A stretch of 33,497 bases of DNA from Gammaproteobacteria bacterium (GCA_007571115.1 RKSA01000255.1:1-33497); one strand, 5' to 3'. Shown: positions 26,023 to 33,497, numbered from the stretch's first letter. Notes: generated by a model from the sequence alone, not told the origin. Made by a program: numbers and translations.

Positions 26023-26517
26023 TCACCGGGGGCGTTTTCTCGTCTCGCGCAAGGTTCGGCAGGGGCAGGCGAGAGCGTCGGTAACTCGCCCGGGGCGACA
26101 ATACCGCTCCTCGACAAGTTGCTTGCTGATCCCCGCCTTGCCCGCTTTTGCCTTGCCCGCCGACAATCTCGCGACTTGCCACGAACTCCAGACTTCGGAG
26201 ATTTCGCATAGCTTGAGCGGGCCTCGGTCGAGGGACAGGCCGATCGCGAACTGGCGGAAGCTCGTTTCGCTGCGCAGATGCGCCTCGAGTGACTCCGCGC
26301 GGATCGTCCCGGTCAGCCGGAAGCAGTTTCCCGACTCGGATCGGTAGCGGCAGATGACGAAACTGCCTTTCGCGCCTGGCAATTGCGAGGCGCGGTCTTC
26401 GCTCCAGTGATCGGGTGCGCTTGCAGCAAGGCGGACCGGGGTGGCGGCCAGCGACTGGGCTCCAGCCCAGGCAGCCAGTGACGACGACAAGATCAAGATT
26501 TGCAATGGCGCTTTCAT
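26023..26517 (-). CDS. Small exported hypothetical protein
   Basis: A 164-residue frame with a plausible signal peptide (MKAPLQILILSSSLAAWAGA, cleavage near AQSLA). The mature part holds FVICRYRSESGNCFRLTG and several further cysteines and ends in a basic tail. No known domain is recognised. The frame is open a further 57 codons upstream but the signal peptide supports the start at 26517. It precedes the matrixin-like protease on the same strand, with a 148-bp gap. The C-terminal third looks less protein-like and competing frames exist, so the exact extent is uncertain. Confidence 0.45.
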   Translation of the reverse strand: MKAPLQILILSSSLAAWAGAQSLAATPVRLAASAPDHWSEDRASQLPGAKGSFVICRYRSESGNCFRLTGTIRAESLEAHLRSETSFRQFAIGLSLDRGPLKLCEISEVWSSWQVARLSAGKAKAGKAGISKQLVEERYCRPGRVTDALACPCRTLRETRKRPR

Positions 26518-26656
26518 GTTCGGCAGGTCTCCGTGTTGACATCGATGGCCACACTGTAGTCGGGTTCCGGGGAAACCCCAGGAATTCGCGTGAAACAGTT
26601 GCGGGCCGATACCGGCAAGGTCGACAGCCCATGTGGCGAAACGTAGACTTCCAGCG

Positions 26657-26687
26657 TGCAACGGCAAATTATTCGAATTGCGTTGCA
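26657..26687. promoter_or_regulatory. Inverted repeat upstream of the dihaem cytochrome c gene
   Basis: TGCAACGGCAA (26657-26667) and TTGCGTTGCA (26678-26687) form a near-perfect dyad with one extra G in the left arm and AT-rich inner bases. It ends 25 bp before the cytochrome c start codon and lies in the spacer between divergent genes. It could be a repressor or activator site or a hairpin in the mRNA leader. Confidence 0.45.
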
Positions 26688-26712
26688 AGAAAATGTTGAC
26701 GGAGCTGGTCTA

Positions 26713-27594
26713 ATGAAGGTAAGAAACTTGCTAGTGTTGCTGGCTGCGGTGGTCCTGCTGGCGCTGGCGGCGGTGCTGTTGTTGCCGCCGCCAGCGGCGG
26801 ATCACCTGGAATTTCCCGATGACGCGAAGACTTTGGCGACAGGAGAGTATCTGGTGACCGCCGGAGGCTGCATCAGTTGTCACCGGGGAATCGATGATGA
26901 AACCGCGTTCAGTGGAGGGCTGAAGCTGGAAACAGACTTCGGCGCATTCCATGTGCCAAACATCACGCCTGACGAGGAGACCGGAATCGGCGGCTGGAGT
27001 GCCGGCGAGTTCGTTCGCGCCATGAAACACGGCCGCGGCCCTTCGGGCGAGTTCCATTTCCCCGCCTTCCCGTATCGATCGTATGCCGGATTGGCCGACG
27101 CCGATGCCCTGGCCATGGGCGCCTGGCTGATGGCCCTCGAGCCGGTTCGATATCAGGCGCCGCCGCACGAGACCCCCTGGTGGCTATGGCGACCGCTCAT
27201 GGCTGGCTGGAACTTGCTGGCGGGGTTCCATTCGCCTCCGGCGGAAGAGTTCGATTCGGCGCTGGTCGAACGCGGCGCCTATCTGGCGCGCAATCTCGGC
27301 CATTGCGGCGAATGCCACACGCCGCGCAATGCGCTCGGAATTGCCATCGGCGCTCGCGAATTCGGCGGTGGCACCGAGTTCGGCGGAGCTGTCGTCGAGG
27401 CGATCGATCAGGCAGCCATGGAAGAATGGAGCTTCGACAGTTTCGACCTGTTCCTGCTCATTGGCCTCAAGCCCGACGGCGAATTCGTTGGCGGCGACAT
27501 GAACGATGTCATCGAAAGCAACACGAGCAGACTGACCGACGAGGACCGGGACGCGCTCGCAGCGTTCTTTACCAGACATCGACAAGAGCAATGA
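26713..27594 (+). CDS. Membrane-bound dihaem cytochrome c
   Basis: A 293-residue protein anchored by one N-terminal helix (about 5-24) with the rest in the periplasm. Two haem-binding motifs are visible: CISCH (53-57) and CGECH (198-202). The first domain has the PNITPDEETGIGGWS segment typical of the cytochrome c subunits of membrane alcohol and aldehyde dehydrogenases, including the region of the Met axial ligand. Those subunits usually have three haem domains; here there are two. No dehydrogenase flavin or PQQ subunit is adjacent, so its electron donor is unknown. Start at 26713 has GGAG eight bases upstream; a longer frame from 26656 runs through an inverted repeat and is rejected. Confidence 0.9.
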   Translation: MKVRNLLVLLAAVVLLALAAVLLLPPPAADHLEFPDDAKTLATGEYLVTAGGCISCHRGIDDETAFSGGLKLETDFGAFHVPNITPDEETGIGGWSAGEFVRAMKHGRGPSGEFHFPAFPYRSYAGLADADALAMGAWLMALEPVRYQAPPHETPWWLWRPLMAGWNLLAGFHSPPAEEFDSALVERGAYLARNLGHCGECHTPRNALGIAIGAREFGGGTEFGGAVVEAIDQAAMEEWSFDSFDLFLLIGLKPDGEFVGGDMNDVIESNTSRLTDEDRDALAAFFTRHRQEQ

Positions 27595-27691
27595 ATGGAC
27601 TCTCACGAAATTTGGCGGGCTCAGTGAACACGAACCGGGCTTTGCCGCGAATCCTGAAGGCCCCCAGGGGCCGTCGCCCCGGGAGACGAAC

Positions 27692-28009
27692 ATGCCGACC
27701 GATATCGTGCTATTGCAAACCGTTGTCGCCACCTGTTTTGCCGCGTCATTGATTCCGCGCGCCGTCTGGCGCCGGCACAGCGGCGAATACGTGGGCTTCC
27801 AGAGCAACCTGGCACTGCTGTATTTCGTGTTCCTGCTCAGTTTTTTCGCTGGCGGCGTCGCGGTCAACTACGACGCCTGGGAAACGCTGCTCAGAGCCGG
27901 GCTGATGGTGGCAACAACCTTCCTGATCGGCTGGCTGGTCGCGGTAATCGCCTATTGGCGCCGCTACCGAACCCGCCCCCGCAAGGGCACGCCTCCAGCC
28001 AGCTCCTGA
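27692..28009 (+). CDS. Small multi-pass membrane protein (paralogue of the gene at 28588)
   Basis: A 105-residue protein with three predicted membrane segments (about 6-22, 40-57 and 70-90) and a basic C-terminal tail. GGGAG precedes the ATG by about seven bases. No known family is recognised. It shares with the 28588-28941 protein the segment IPRAVWRRHSGEYVGF against VPTTIYDRETGQYKGF after the first helix, plus a similar layout of helices, so the two look like diverged duplicates. They flank a double-glycine-leader peptide gene. A role as immunity or accessory protein for that peptide is an inference from this arrangement. Confidence 0.7.
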   Translation: MPTDIVLLQTVVATCFAASLIPRAVWRRHSGEYVGFQSNLALLYFVFLLSFFAGGVAVNYDAWETLLRAGLMVATTFLIGWLVAVIAYWRRYRTRPRKGTPPASS

Positions 28010-28133
28010 GCGGCTCGTGGCCATGGCCCGTCGCCCCGAAAACATCCTTCGCCAAAATTATGCAAATCCCTCTCACCATACCTATCTTGCCTGCTGCACG
28101 ATTCATTCACTTCAATTTGACAGGAGCAAGATC

Positions 28134-28406
28134 ATGAGAGAACTTACGATTGATGAGATGGAAAGAGTTGACGGCGGCTTTGGCCCATTCGGTGCCCTAA
28201 CCGGAGCGGCGGCAGGTGCGCTAGGCGCGGCGGTGTCTGGAGGAGGGTTCAAGGAAATCCTCGTGGGAGCGATGTTCGGGGCAGTTGGCGGATTCTTTCT
28301 GGGAGTCGCTGGCGTGAGCTCGGGCTTCACCCGCGCGATGTTTACCGGATATTCACTGCAAACTTCAGCCATCGGGGCGCGAGCCGTCCATGAAATGACG
28401 CAGTAG
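28134..28406 (+). CDS. Double-glycine-leader peptide, bacteriocin-like precursor
   Basis: A 90-residue peptide. The first 15 residues, MRELTIDEMERVDGG, match the double-glycine leader of class II bacteriocins and microcins: conserved hydrophobic/acidic spacing ending in Gly14-Gly15, the site cut by C39 peptidase exporters. The predicted 75-residue mature part is hydrophobic and very glycine- and alanine-rich, with glycine-zipper spacing (for example GALTGAAAGALGAAVSGGG and GAMFGAVGG), as in pore-forming two-peptide bacteriocins. The start is well supported by AGGAG seven bases upstream (28122-28126). It is flanked by two paralogous small membrane proteins, and an intrinsic terminator lies downstream. 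No exporter or C39 peptidase is in the window. A non-antimicrobial secreted peptide is also possible. Confidence 0.8.
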   Translation: MRELTIDEMERVDGGFGPFGALTGAAAGALGAAVSGGGFKEILVGAMFGAVGGFFLGVAGVSSGFTRAMFTGYSLQTSAIGARAVHEMTQ

Positions 28407-28525
28407 CCCTGCGCGACCGACTTTTCACTGGCTGGATACTGGCCCCGGATGCTGATCGGATTCTGTCAGTCATGATTCAGCCTTGCCGAAGAGTCTGGTA
28501 GTGGATATCAAGAGCCCTGTGTTTT

Positions 28526-28559
28526 CCAAGGGCGGCACCACGCTGCCCTTGGTTTTTTT
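28526..28559 (+). terminator. Strong intrinsic terminator after the leader-peptide gene
   Basis: CCAAGGGC (28526-28533) pairs with GCCCTTGG (28545-28552), extended inward by three further pairs (one G-U) to an 11-bp stem with a 5-base loop, followed by seven T. It ends 28 bp before the next start codon. Thus the peptide gene and the 28588 gene are probably separate transcription units. It also argues against starting the downstream gene at 28483. Confidence 0.85.
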
Positions 28560-28587
28560 GATCCGTGACTATCGAAGGTTAACGAAC

Positions 28588-28941
28588 ATGAGTTTTTATG
28601 AACTGCTGTTGCTTTGCCCGAATATCTTCCTCTCGGTCGGCGTGGTGCCAACGACGATCTATGACAGGGAAACCGGGCAGTACAAGGGATTCGCGAACAT
28701 CCCCACCGTCTTTTGGCTGTTGGTGGCTGCCGTTGCCGCGTGGCTGGTGATCCTGGCTTCGGAAGCGCCGAGGGTTGCGCCTTGGCAATATTCGATCATG
28801 TCCATAGTGCTTGTCGCCCTCGGTGCCCGTTTCGTGGTTGAAGGGCTGCACGAGCACCTGCACGGAACCTGGCTGCACAAGGAAGGCATCTGGCTACTGC
28901 CAAAAAAAGCTGACGCTGGCGATCAGTCGTCGTCTTCGTGA
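28588..28941 (+). CDS. Small multi-pass membrane protein (paralogue of the gene at 27692)
   Basis: A 117-residue protein with three likely membrane segments (about 3-20, 38-57 and 65-85) and a short hydrophilic C-terminus with EHLHGTWLHKEGIW and a Ser-rich end. GAAGG lies nine bases before the ATG. A longer frame from 28483 would cross the intrinsic terminator and is rejected. The segment VPTTIYDRETGQYKGF lines up with IPRAVWRRHSGEYVGF of the 27692 protein. Its 3' end overlaps the convergent cytochrome c' gene by 19 bp. Function unknown; a link to the leader-peptide gene is inferred from position and paralogy only. Confidence 0.7.
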   Translation: MSFYELLLLCPNIFLSVGVVPTTIYDRETGQYKGFANIPTVFWLLVAAVAAWLVILASEAPRVAPWQYSIMSIVLVALGARFVVEGLHEHLHGTWLHKEGIWLLPKKADAGDQSSSS

Positions 28942-29402
28942 TAGGCCTCGTGGCAGTTGCCGCAGGTGCCACCGAGGCCTCGCACCGCGCCGAGCGTGGC
29001 TGCCATGTCGCCGCCTGCCGCGACCGTCGCGAACTCGTTGGCAGAATCGACGAGATCCTGGGCCTTGCGCTCGAAGTCGTCCATGTTGTCCCAGATCAGG
29101 TCGAGGGCCTTGGTTTCGACAGCGTAGCCGCGCGTGTCCATGGCGGCGAACAATTCCGGAATCATCGGCGCCATGGCGGCGATGCGGCGGGCATTGCGTT
29201 CGGCAAGCTCGGCATCGAAAGGCGCTCCCCGGGTCATGGCAATGATCGGGCCGATGTTGAAGCCGAGCAGCTTGAATACCGCCTGCCTCGTTGCCGCAGC
29301 ATCAGCGGCCTGTTGTTCCGGCGAAGGCTGCTCCTGGGCCGAAGTGACATGAAACGTGACAGATGCGACCAGGGCCGCGAGCACTAGCAAAGTCTTCTTC
29401 AT
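28923..29402 (-). CDS. Cytochrome c' family protein
   Basis: A 159-residue periplasmic protein with a signal peptide (MKKTLLVLAALVASVTFHVT, cleavage near TSAQ). The mature part is all-alpha, with a single haem motif CGNCH (147-151) at the far C-terminus followed by EAYHEDDD. This layout is that of cytochrome c', a four-helix haem protein often tied to nitric oxide tolerance. The opening AVFKLLGFNIGPIIAM matches the first helix of that family. AGGAG lies 14 bases before the ATG, rather far. A longer frame to 29477 has no signal peptide at its start. It converges on the small membrane-protein gene with a 19-bp overlap. Confidence 0.88.
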   Translation of the reverse strand: MKKTLLVLAALVASVTFHVTSAQEQPSPEQQAADAAATRQAVFKLLGFNIGPIIAMTRGAPFDAELAERNARRIAAMAPMIPELFAAMDTRGYAVETKALDLIWDNMDDFERKAQDLVDSANEFATVAAGGDMAATLGAVRGLGGTCGNCHEAYHEDDD

Positions 29403-29522
29403 TCTCGAAATGCTCCTGTTGCAAGAAGGATTGGGGCAGCCTGCACAGCCTCGGCAGGCACGGCCAATATAAAGCAATCGCGCCAGGATTGTAAGCGCAG
29501 CGACCAGAGCGGCACGAACATC

Positions 29523-30623
29523 CTAATTGGCGACGTCCTTCCAGACGAACATTCGGGTGGCGAGCGCGAAGCCGACCACGAGCCATGCCGCCATGCCCAG
29601 CAGGCTCGGCGCGATTTCGGCGAGGGACGCACCGGCCACGGCGATGTCGCGAAGTGCGGACACGACGAAAGTGAGCGGCAGCACCTGGGCGAGCGGCTGC
29701 ACGAGGTCCGGCATCGCGTCGATCGGGTAGAACACTCCGGAGAGCACGATTTGCGGAAAGATGACGACATTGCCGATGGCCATGATCGCCTGCTGGGTCT
29801 TGGCCATGCTGCCAATGCAAAACCCGATGTTGAGAAACACGATGCTCGCGAGCATCGCGACAAGATAGAACTCGGCGAGGTTGCCGACCATGTTCACGTC
29901 GAGCACGAGCAGCGCGAACGCGAGCAATACCGACAACTGAATCAGCACGATGCCGAGCCGCGCCGCGACGATGGCTGCGACGAAATCGCCCGGCCTGAGC
30001 GGCGTGACGAACAGCCGCTTCAGAATCCCCTTGCGCCGGAACTCGACGACGTTGTAGCCCGAGCCGGCGACGCTCAATTGCATCAAGGTCATCGCCAGCA
30101 GTCCCGGCAGCAGGAAATCGAGATAGCTCTGGGAAAGCGCCTGCACGTTTTCGACTTGCAAGTCGAACATCGCCTCGGTGCCGAGCAATTCGCGCTCGAG
30201 GGCCGCAAGCTTCTGCTCGAGCATCGGCTCGACCAATGGCAGTTGATTGAACTGGGAGGTGTCGGCGAGCAAGCGCAATCCGGTTGCCGCATCACCCGCC
30301 GCCGACTCCTCGAAGCCGGCCGGCAACACGAGCAGCAGCGTCTGCTCTCCAGCAACGAGTTGCTCGCGCAAGTCCTCCTCGGTGCCCATCACGACGGCGA
30401 AGGCAGGGTCGCGGCGCAATTCCTCGATGAATCCGGCAGCGAGCTCGCTTCCCGACTGGTCGGCCACGCCAAGCGCGATCGGCTCCTGCCCGCTGCCGCG
30501 AATGAAGGCGAAAATGCTCAGGAAAACGACGGGAAAGAACAGGCTGAAAAAGATCGACTGCCGATCGCGCAGGAAGATCTTCATGAAATCCTTGGCCAGA
30601 TGGCGCTGCAGTCTGCTCAACAT
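29523..30623 (-). CDS. ABC-2 type transporter permease
   Basis: A 366-residue membrane subunit of an exporter. One N-terminal helix (about 24-44, FFSLFFPVVFLSIFAF) is followed by a large extracytoplasmic domain (about 45-165), then five or six C-terminal helices, including the ABC-2 signature region FPQIVLSGVFYPIDAMPDLVQPLA. This is the YhhJ/daunorubicin-resistance type of topology. The start lies 13 bp after the ATPase gene stop, giving a clear operon. The substrate is unknown; drug, lipid or peptide export are all possible. It has no C39 peptidase domain and so is not a maturing exporter for double-glycine peptides. Confidence 0.92.
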   Translation of the reverse strand: MLSRLQRHLAKDFMKIFLRDRQSIFFSLFFPVVFLSIFAFIRGSGQEPIALGVADQSGSELAAGFIEELRRDPAFAVVMGTEEDLREQLVAGEQTLLLVLPAGFEESAAGDAATGLRLLADTSQFNQLPLVEPMLEQKLAALERELLGTEAMFDLQVENVQALSQSYLDFLLPGLLAMTLMQLSVAGSGYNVVEFRRKGILKRLFVTPLRPGDFVAAIVAARLGIVLIQLSVLLAFALLVLDVNMVGNLAEFYLVAMLASIVFLNIGFCIGSMAKTQQAIMAIGNVVIFPQIVLSGVFYPIDAMPDLVQPLAQVLPLTFVVSALRDIAVAGASLAEIAPSLLGMAAWLVVGFALATRMFVWKDVAN

Positions 30624-30636
30624 CGAATGATCCTCG

Positions 30637-31410
30637 TCAGTCGCGCAAGGCGTGGCCGGTCAGGGCGAGGAACACGTCCTCGATATTGCCGTGCAAGGGC
30701 GCTGCGGGCGGTTCGGGAGCATGTTCGCGGATCAACTGCTCGGGGGTATCCTCGGCGACGATCTTGCCATGATCCATGATGGCGATGCGGCCGCAAAGAA
30801 ACTCGGCCTCCTCCATGTTGTGCGTGGTCAGGACGATGGTCATGCCGGAAGCGTTGAGGCCGAGCACGAGTTCCCACAGGCGGCGCTTGGCCTGGGGGTC
30901 TAGCCCCGTGGTCGGTTCGTCGAGAAACAGGATTTTCGGCACGTTGACCAAGGCGCAGGCGATGGAAAACCGCTGCTTCTGCCCGCCGGACAGGCTGGCG
31001 GGCCGCGCCTTGGCCTTTTCCGTCAGATCGACCTTGGCAAGCAGTTCGAGAGCGTCGATTTCGCAGCGGTACAACGCGCCGAACAGATCGAGCAGTTCGA
31101 GCAGGCTCAGCTTGTCGAAGTACTCGCTCGCCTGCAATTGCACGCCGATGATCTTCTTGACGTGATACGGCTCGTTCGCGACATCGATGCCATCGACGAG
31201 GGCCGAGCCGCCGTCGATGTCGATGAGCCCTTCGAGCATTTCCAGGGTCGTTGTCTTGCCGGCGCCATTCGGCCCGAGGATGCCGTAGATCTCGCCTTCG
31301 TGAATGTCGAAGGACACGCCATCAACCGCAGCGAAATCCCGCGACTTGTCCTCGGGCAAGGGGTAGCGCTTGACCAGGCCGGTCACCTGGATGATGGGCG
31401 GCTTGGCCAT
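30637..31410 (-). CDS. ABC transporter ATP-binding protein
   Basis: A 257-residue ATPase that powers the adjacent ABC-2 permease. Walker A is GPNGAGKT (46-53), the Q-loop lies around Gln91-Gln93, the signature is LSGGQKQR (140-147), Walker B is ILFLDEPT (160-167) and the switch histidine is His197 in LTTHNMEEAE. A short C-terminal extension follows. The sequence is of the CcmA/NatA-like exporter class. It is the first gene of a two-gene operon, 80 bp downstream of the M13 peptidase gene on the same strand, so cotranscription with the peptidase is possible. Confidence 0.95.
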   Translation of the reverse strand: MAKPPIIQVTGLVKRYPLPEDKSRDFAAVDGVSFDIHEGEIYGILGPNGAGKTTTLEMLEGLIDIDGGSALVDGIDVANEPYHVKKIIGVQLQASEYFDKLSLLELLDLFGALYRCEIDALELLAKVDLTEKAKARPASLSGGQKQRFSIACALVNVPKILFLDEPTTGLDPQAKRRLWELVLGLNASGMTIVLTTHNMEEAEFLCGRIAIMDHGKIVAEDTPEQLIREHAPEPPAAPLHGNIEDVFLALTGHALRD

Positions 31411-31490
31411 TCGCTCGATTGCCTGTTGTGGCTACACGGTTGCCGGACCATTTGGAACCCGGCCCAGCGAACCGGATTCATCGATGCTCG

Positions 31491-33497
31491 CTACCAGATC
31501 GTCACGCGCTGTTCCGGCGGCAGATGGAGTGCGTCCTCGGGCTGCACGCCGAAAGCCTCGTACCATGCGTCGAAGTTGCGCACGACGCCGTTGACGCGAA
31601 ATTCCGCTGGCGAATGCGGGTCTGAACTCAAGCGCTGGATCAGCGCATCCTCGCGATACTTGCGTTGCCAGACCTGGGCCCAGGCAAGAAAGAAGCGCTG
31701 GTCCCCGGTAAGCCCTTCGAGAACTGGCGGTTCCTCGCCATCGAGCGACATGCGATAGGCGCGATAAGCGAGCGACACGCCGCCAACGTCGCCGATGTTT
31801 TCGCCAAGCGTGAATTCGCCGTCGACAAAATAGCCCGGCACGGGCTCGAATGCAGCGTATTGCTCGACGAGCACATCGGCTTGGGCCTCGAAGTTGGCGC
31901 GGTCTTCGTCGGTCCACCAGTTGCGCTGCACGCCGGCCCAGTCGGACTTCGAGCCCTGGTCGTCGAAGCCGTGGCCCATTTCGTGGCCGATGACCGCGCC
32001 GATGCCTCCATAGTTCACCGCCGGGTCGGCGGCGGGATCAAAGAATGGCGGTTGCAGGATTCCCGCCGGGAACACGATCTCGTTGAAGGAAGGGTAGTAA
32101 TAGGCGTTGACGGTTTGCGGCGTCATTCCCCATTCCTCGCGGTCGGTGGGCCGGCCGATTCGCGCAATTTCTTCGCGATAGCGGAATTCGCCGATGTTGC
32201 GGGCATTCTCGAACAGCGAACCCTGCGTGATCTCGATGGCGGAAATGTCCTCCCAGACATCAGGGTAGGCGATCTTGGGGCGGAAGGCTTCGAGCTTCAG
32301 GTACGCTTCCTGCTTGGTTTCCGGCCCCATCCAGTCGTTTTGCTCGATGCTCTGCCGCAGTGCGATGCGCAGATTCTCGACCAGATCCTGCATCTGCTCC
32401 TTGGCCGACTCGGGGAAGTGCCGTTGCACGTAAATTTGTCCAAGAGCCTCGCCGAGGCTATTCCGCGAGCCGACCCGGGCCACGCCACGCTCCCAGCGTT
32501 CGCGCTGCTCGGGAACTCCGCGCAAGACCGTCGAATAGAAATGGAACGCCTCCTGGTCGATCTCCTCGGAAAGCACGCTGGCGCTGCCAGCGATGAGCCG
32601 GTAGCGCAAATAGCTTTTCCAGTCCTCGATGGGAGTCTCGCTGACGAGTGCGACCACCGGTGCCATGGCGCTAGGATAGTTGACGTTCAGGCTGTCGAGT
32701 TCGTCGATTCCCGCAGCGCTGAAATACGAGTCCCAGTCAAAACCGGGATAGTCGGCAACGAACTCGTCCCACGACATCGGGTTGAACGTCAGGTCGCGAT
32801 CGCGGCGTTGCGCCCGGGGCCAGGTATGTTCGGCAATGCGCGTTTCCAGCGCCAGCACGGCTTCGGCCTGGGCTGCGGAGTCGGCGCTGTCGGCGAAATC
32901 GAGCATTCGCCCTATGTGGGCGACGAATTCCTCGCGGACGCGCAGGTATTCTTCGGTATCGACGAGATAGTAGTCGCGATCCGGCAGGCTCAGCCAGGTC
33001 AGCGTCAGCACGAGCTGGTGCTGGTTCGGGTCGGCGCGATTGGCGCCGATGAAGAACGCGAAGGGGCTCGCGGTATTGTCGATTTGCGCGCGACCGAAGG
33101 CGCTGACGAGCTCTTCCATGGTCGAAATCGCGTCGATGGCGGCAAGATCCGGAAGCAATGGACTGATGCCAAGCCCGTTCAGGGTTTCAGTGTCCATGTA
33201 GCTCTGGAAATAGTCGCTGATCTTCTGCTCGATCGAGCCCGGCGCCGGGTCCATGGCGGCAAGATCCTCGATGATCGATCGCACCCGCTCGTCGGAGCGG
33301 TCCGCAAGGACCGAAAACGAGCCGTAGTCGCTGCGGTCGGCCGGCAATTCGAACTCGTCGAGCCAGCGGCCATTGGCGAAACGGAAGAAATCGTCCCCCG
33401 GACGAATCGCCGCGTTCTGGCTGCTAAGATCGATGCCAAAACTGCCGAGTTCAGGCGCCGCCGCAACCTCGCCGACCATCGACCCGCCGGGCGCGGC
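31491..33497 (-). CDS. M13 family zinc metallopeptidase (5' end outside window)
   Basis: A neprilysin/PepO-like endopeptidase, at least 668 residues. The frame stays open to the last base of the window, so the true start and the signal peptide lie beyond it; the ATG at 33479 is probably internal. The N-terminal part FGIDLSSQNAAIRPGDDFFRFANGRW is the usual start of the mature M13 domain. The zinc site is HEMGH in GAVIGHEMGHGFDDQGSK, with the third ligand Glu in LGENIGDVGG. Also typical are VNAYYYPSFNEIVFPAGILQPP and the C-terminal PAEFRVNGVVRNFDAWYEAFGV. Members of this family are often periplasmic or lipoprotein peptidases that cut short peptides. Confidence 0.95.
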   Translation of the reverse strand, partial: AAPGGSMVGEVAAAPELGSFGIDLSSQNAAIRPGDDFFRFANGRWLDEFELPADRSDYGSFSVLADRSDERVRSIIEDLAAMDPAPGSIEQKISDYFQSYMDTETLNGLGISPLLPDLAAIDAISTMEELVSAFGRAQIDNTASPFAFFIGANRADPNQHQLVLTLTWLSLPDRDYYLVDTEEYLRVREEFVAHIGRMLDFADSADSAAQAEAVLALETRIAEHTWPRAQRRDRDLTFNPMSWDEFVADYPGFDWDSYFSAAGIDELDSLNVNYPSAMAPVVALVSETPIEDWKSYLRYRLIAGSASVLSEEIDQEAFHFYSTVLRGVPEQRERWERGVARVGSRNSLGEALGQIYVQRHFPESAKEQMQDLVENLRIALRQSIEQNDWMGPETKQEAYLKLEAFRPKIAYPDVWEDISAIEITQGSLFENARNIGEFRYREEIARIGRPTDREEWGMTPQTVNAYYYPSFNEIVFPAGILQPPFFDPAADPAVNYGGIGAVIGHEMGHGFDDQGSKSDWAGVQRNWWTDEDRANFEAQADVLVEQYAAFEPVPGYFVDGEFTLGENIGDVGGVSLAYRAYRMSLDGEEPPVLEGLTGDQRFFLAWAQVWQRKYREDALIQRLSSDPHSPAEFRVNGVVRNFDAWYEAFGVQPEDALHLPPEQRVTIW

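Noticed and set aside
25573..26211. A 212-codon plus-strand frame opposite the metalloprotease and its upstream spacer
   Set aside because: It is antisense to the signal peptide and catalytic domain of a convincing gene and has no recognisable feature.
28483..28587. N-terminal extension of the 28588 membrane protein from an upstream ATG at 28483
   Set aside because: It would be read through a strong hairpin and T tract, and the ATG at 28588 has a suitable ribosome site and gives a membrane helix at once.
29523..31410. ABC transporter as the exporter of the double-glycine peptide
   Set aside because: Neither subunit has a C39 peptidase domain, and the permease is of the ABC-2 type rather than the fused exporter type. 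It is also on the opposite strand.

Overview
The window is a GC-rich chromosomal stretch, most likely from a marine or salt-exposed gammaproteobacterium. This rests on gene content. It has parE and parC next to a YqiB/DUF1249 gene, elongation factor P with both EpmA and EpmB, a monomeric isocitrate dehydrogenase, a proteobacterial dedicated sortase (PDS) two-component pair, an NhaD sodium/proton antiporter and two class I cytochromes c. No rRNA, tRNA, CRISPR array, insertion sequence or integrase was seen.

Layout. 1-3300: the tail of an unknown gene and a type I restriction subunit HsdR. 3355-3996 (minus): a membrane-anchored coiled-coil protein built on tandem DNA repeats. 4150-5876: class I DAHP synthase convergent with a glutathione S-transferase; their stop codons overlap. 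6126-9064: the PdsR/PdsS pair with no sortase beside it. 9104-13967: DUF1249 protein, parE, parC. 14044-16269 (minus): monomeric icd, with three 14-bp tandem repeats in its leader. 16449-17827: GNAT acetyltransferase overlapping a D-amino-acid transaminase. 17835-20406: the EF-P module (epmA and efp on minus, epmB divergent on plus). 20436-23158: two signalling proteins whose catalytic residues are lost, a GGDEF/EAL-like protein and an AhpA/SMP_2-like membrane protein with a class III cyclase-like domain. 23245-24723: nhaD. 24753-26517 (minus): a secreted matrixin-like protease and a small exported protein. 26713-27594: membrane-bound dihaem cytochrome c. 27692-28941: a double-glycine-leader peptide flanked by two small membrane proteins that look like paralogues. 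28923-29402 (minus): cytochrome c'. 29523-31410 (minus): ABC-2 exporter (ATPase plus permease). 31491-33497 (minus): M13 metallopeptidase, cut by the window edge.

How the genes work together. The clearest units are topoisomerase IV (parE-parC), the EF-P lysylation system (EpmB makes beta-lysine, EpmA attaches it to Lys34 of EF-P), PdsR/PdsS, and the ABC exporter operon. The strongest candidate for an undescribed system is the 27.7-28.9 kb locus. A 90-residue bacteriocin-like precursor (leader MRELTIDEMERVDGG, then a glycine-rich hydrophobic core) lies between two small multi-pass membrane proteins that share a P-x(6)-R-x-[ST]-G-x-Y-x-G-F motif. They are candidate immunity or partner proteins. 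No C39-peptidase exporter is in the window, so processing would have to be supplied from elsewhere.
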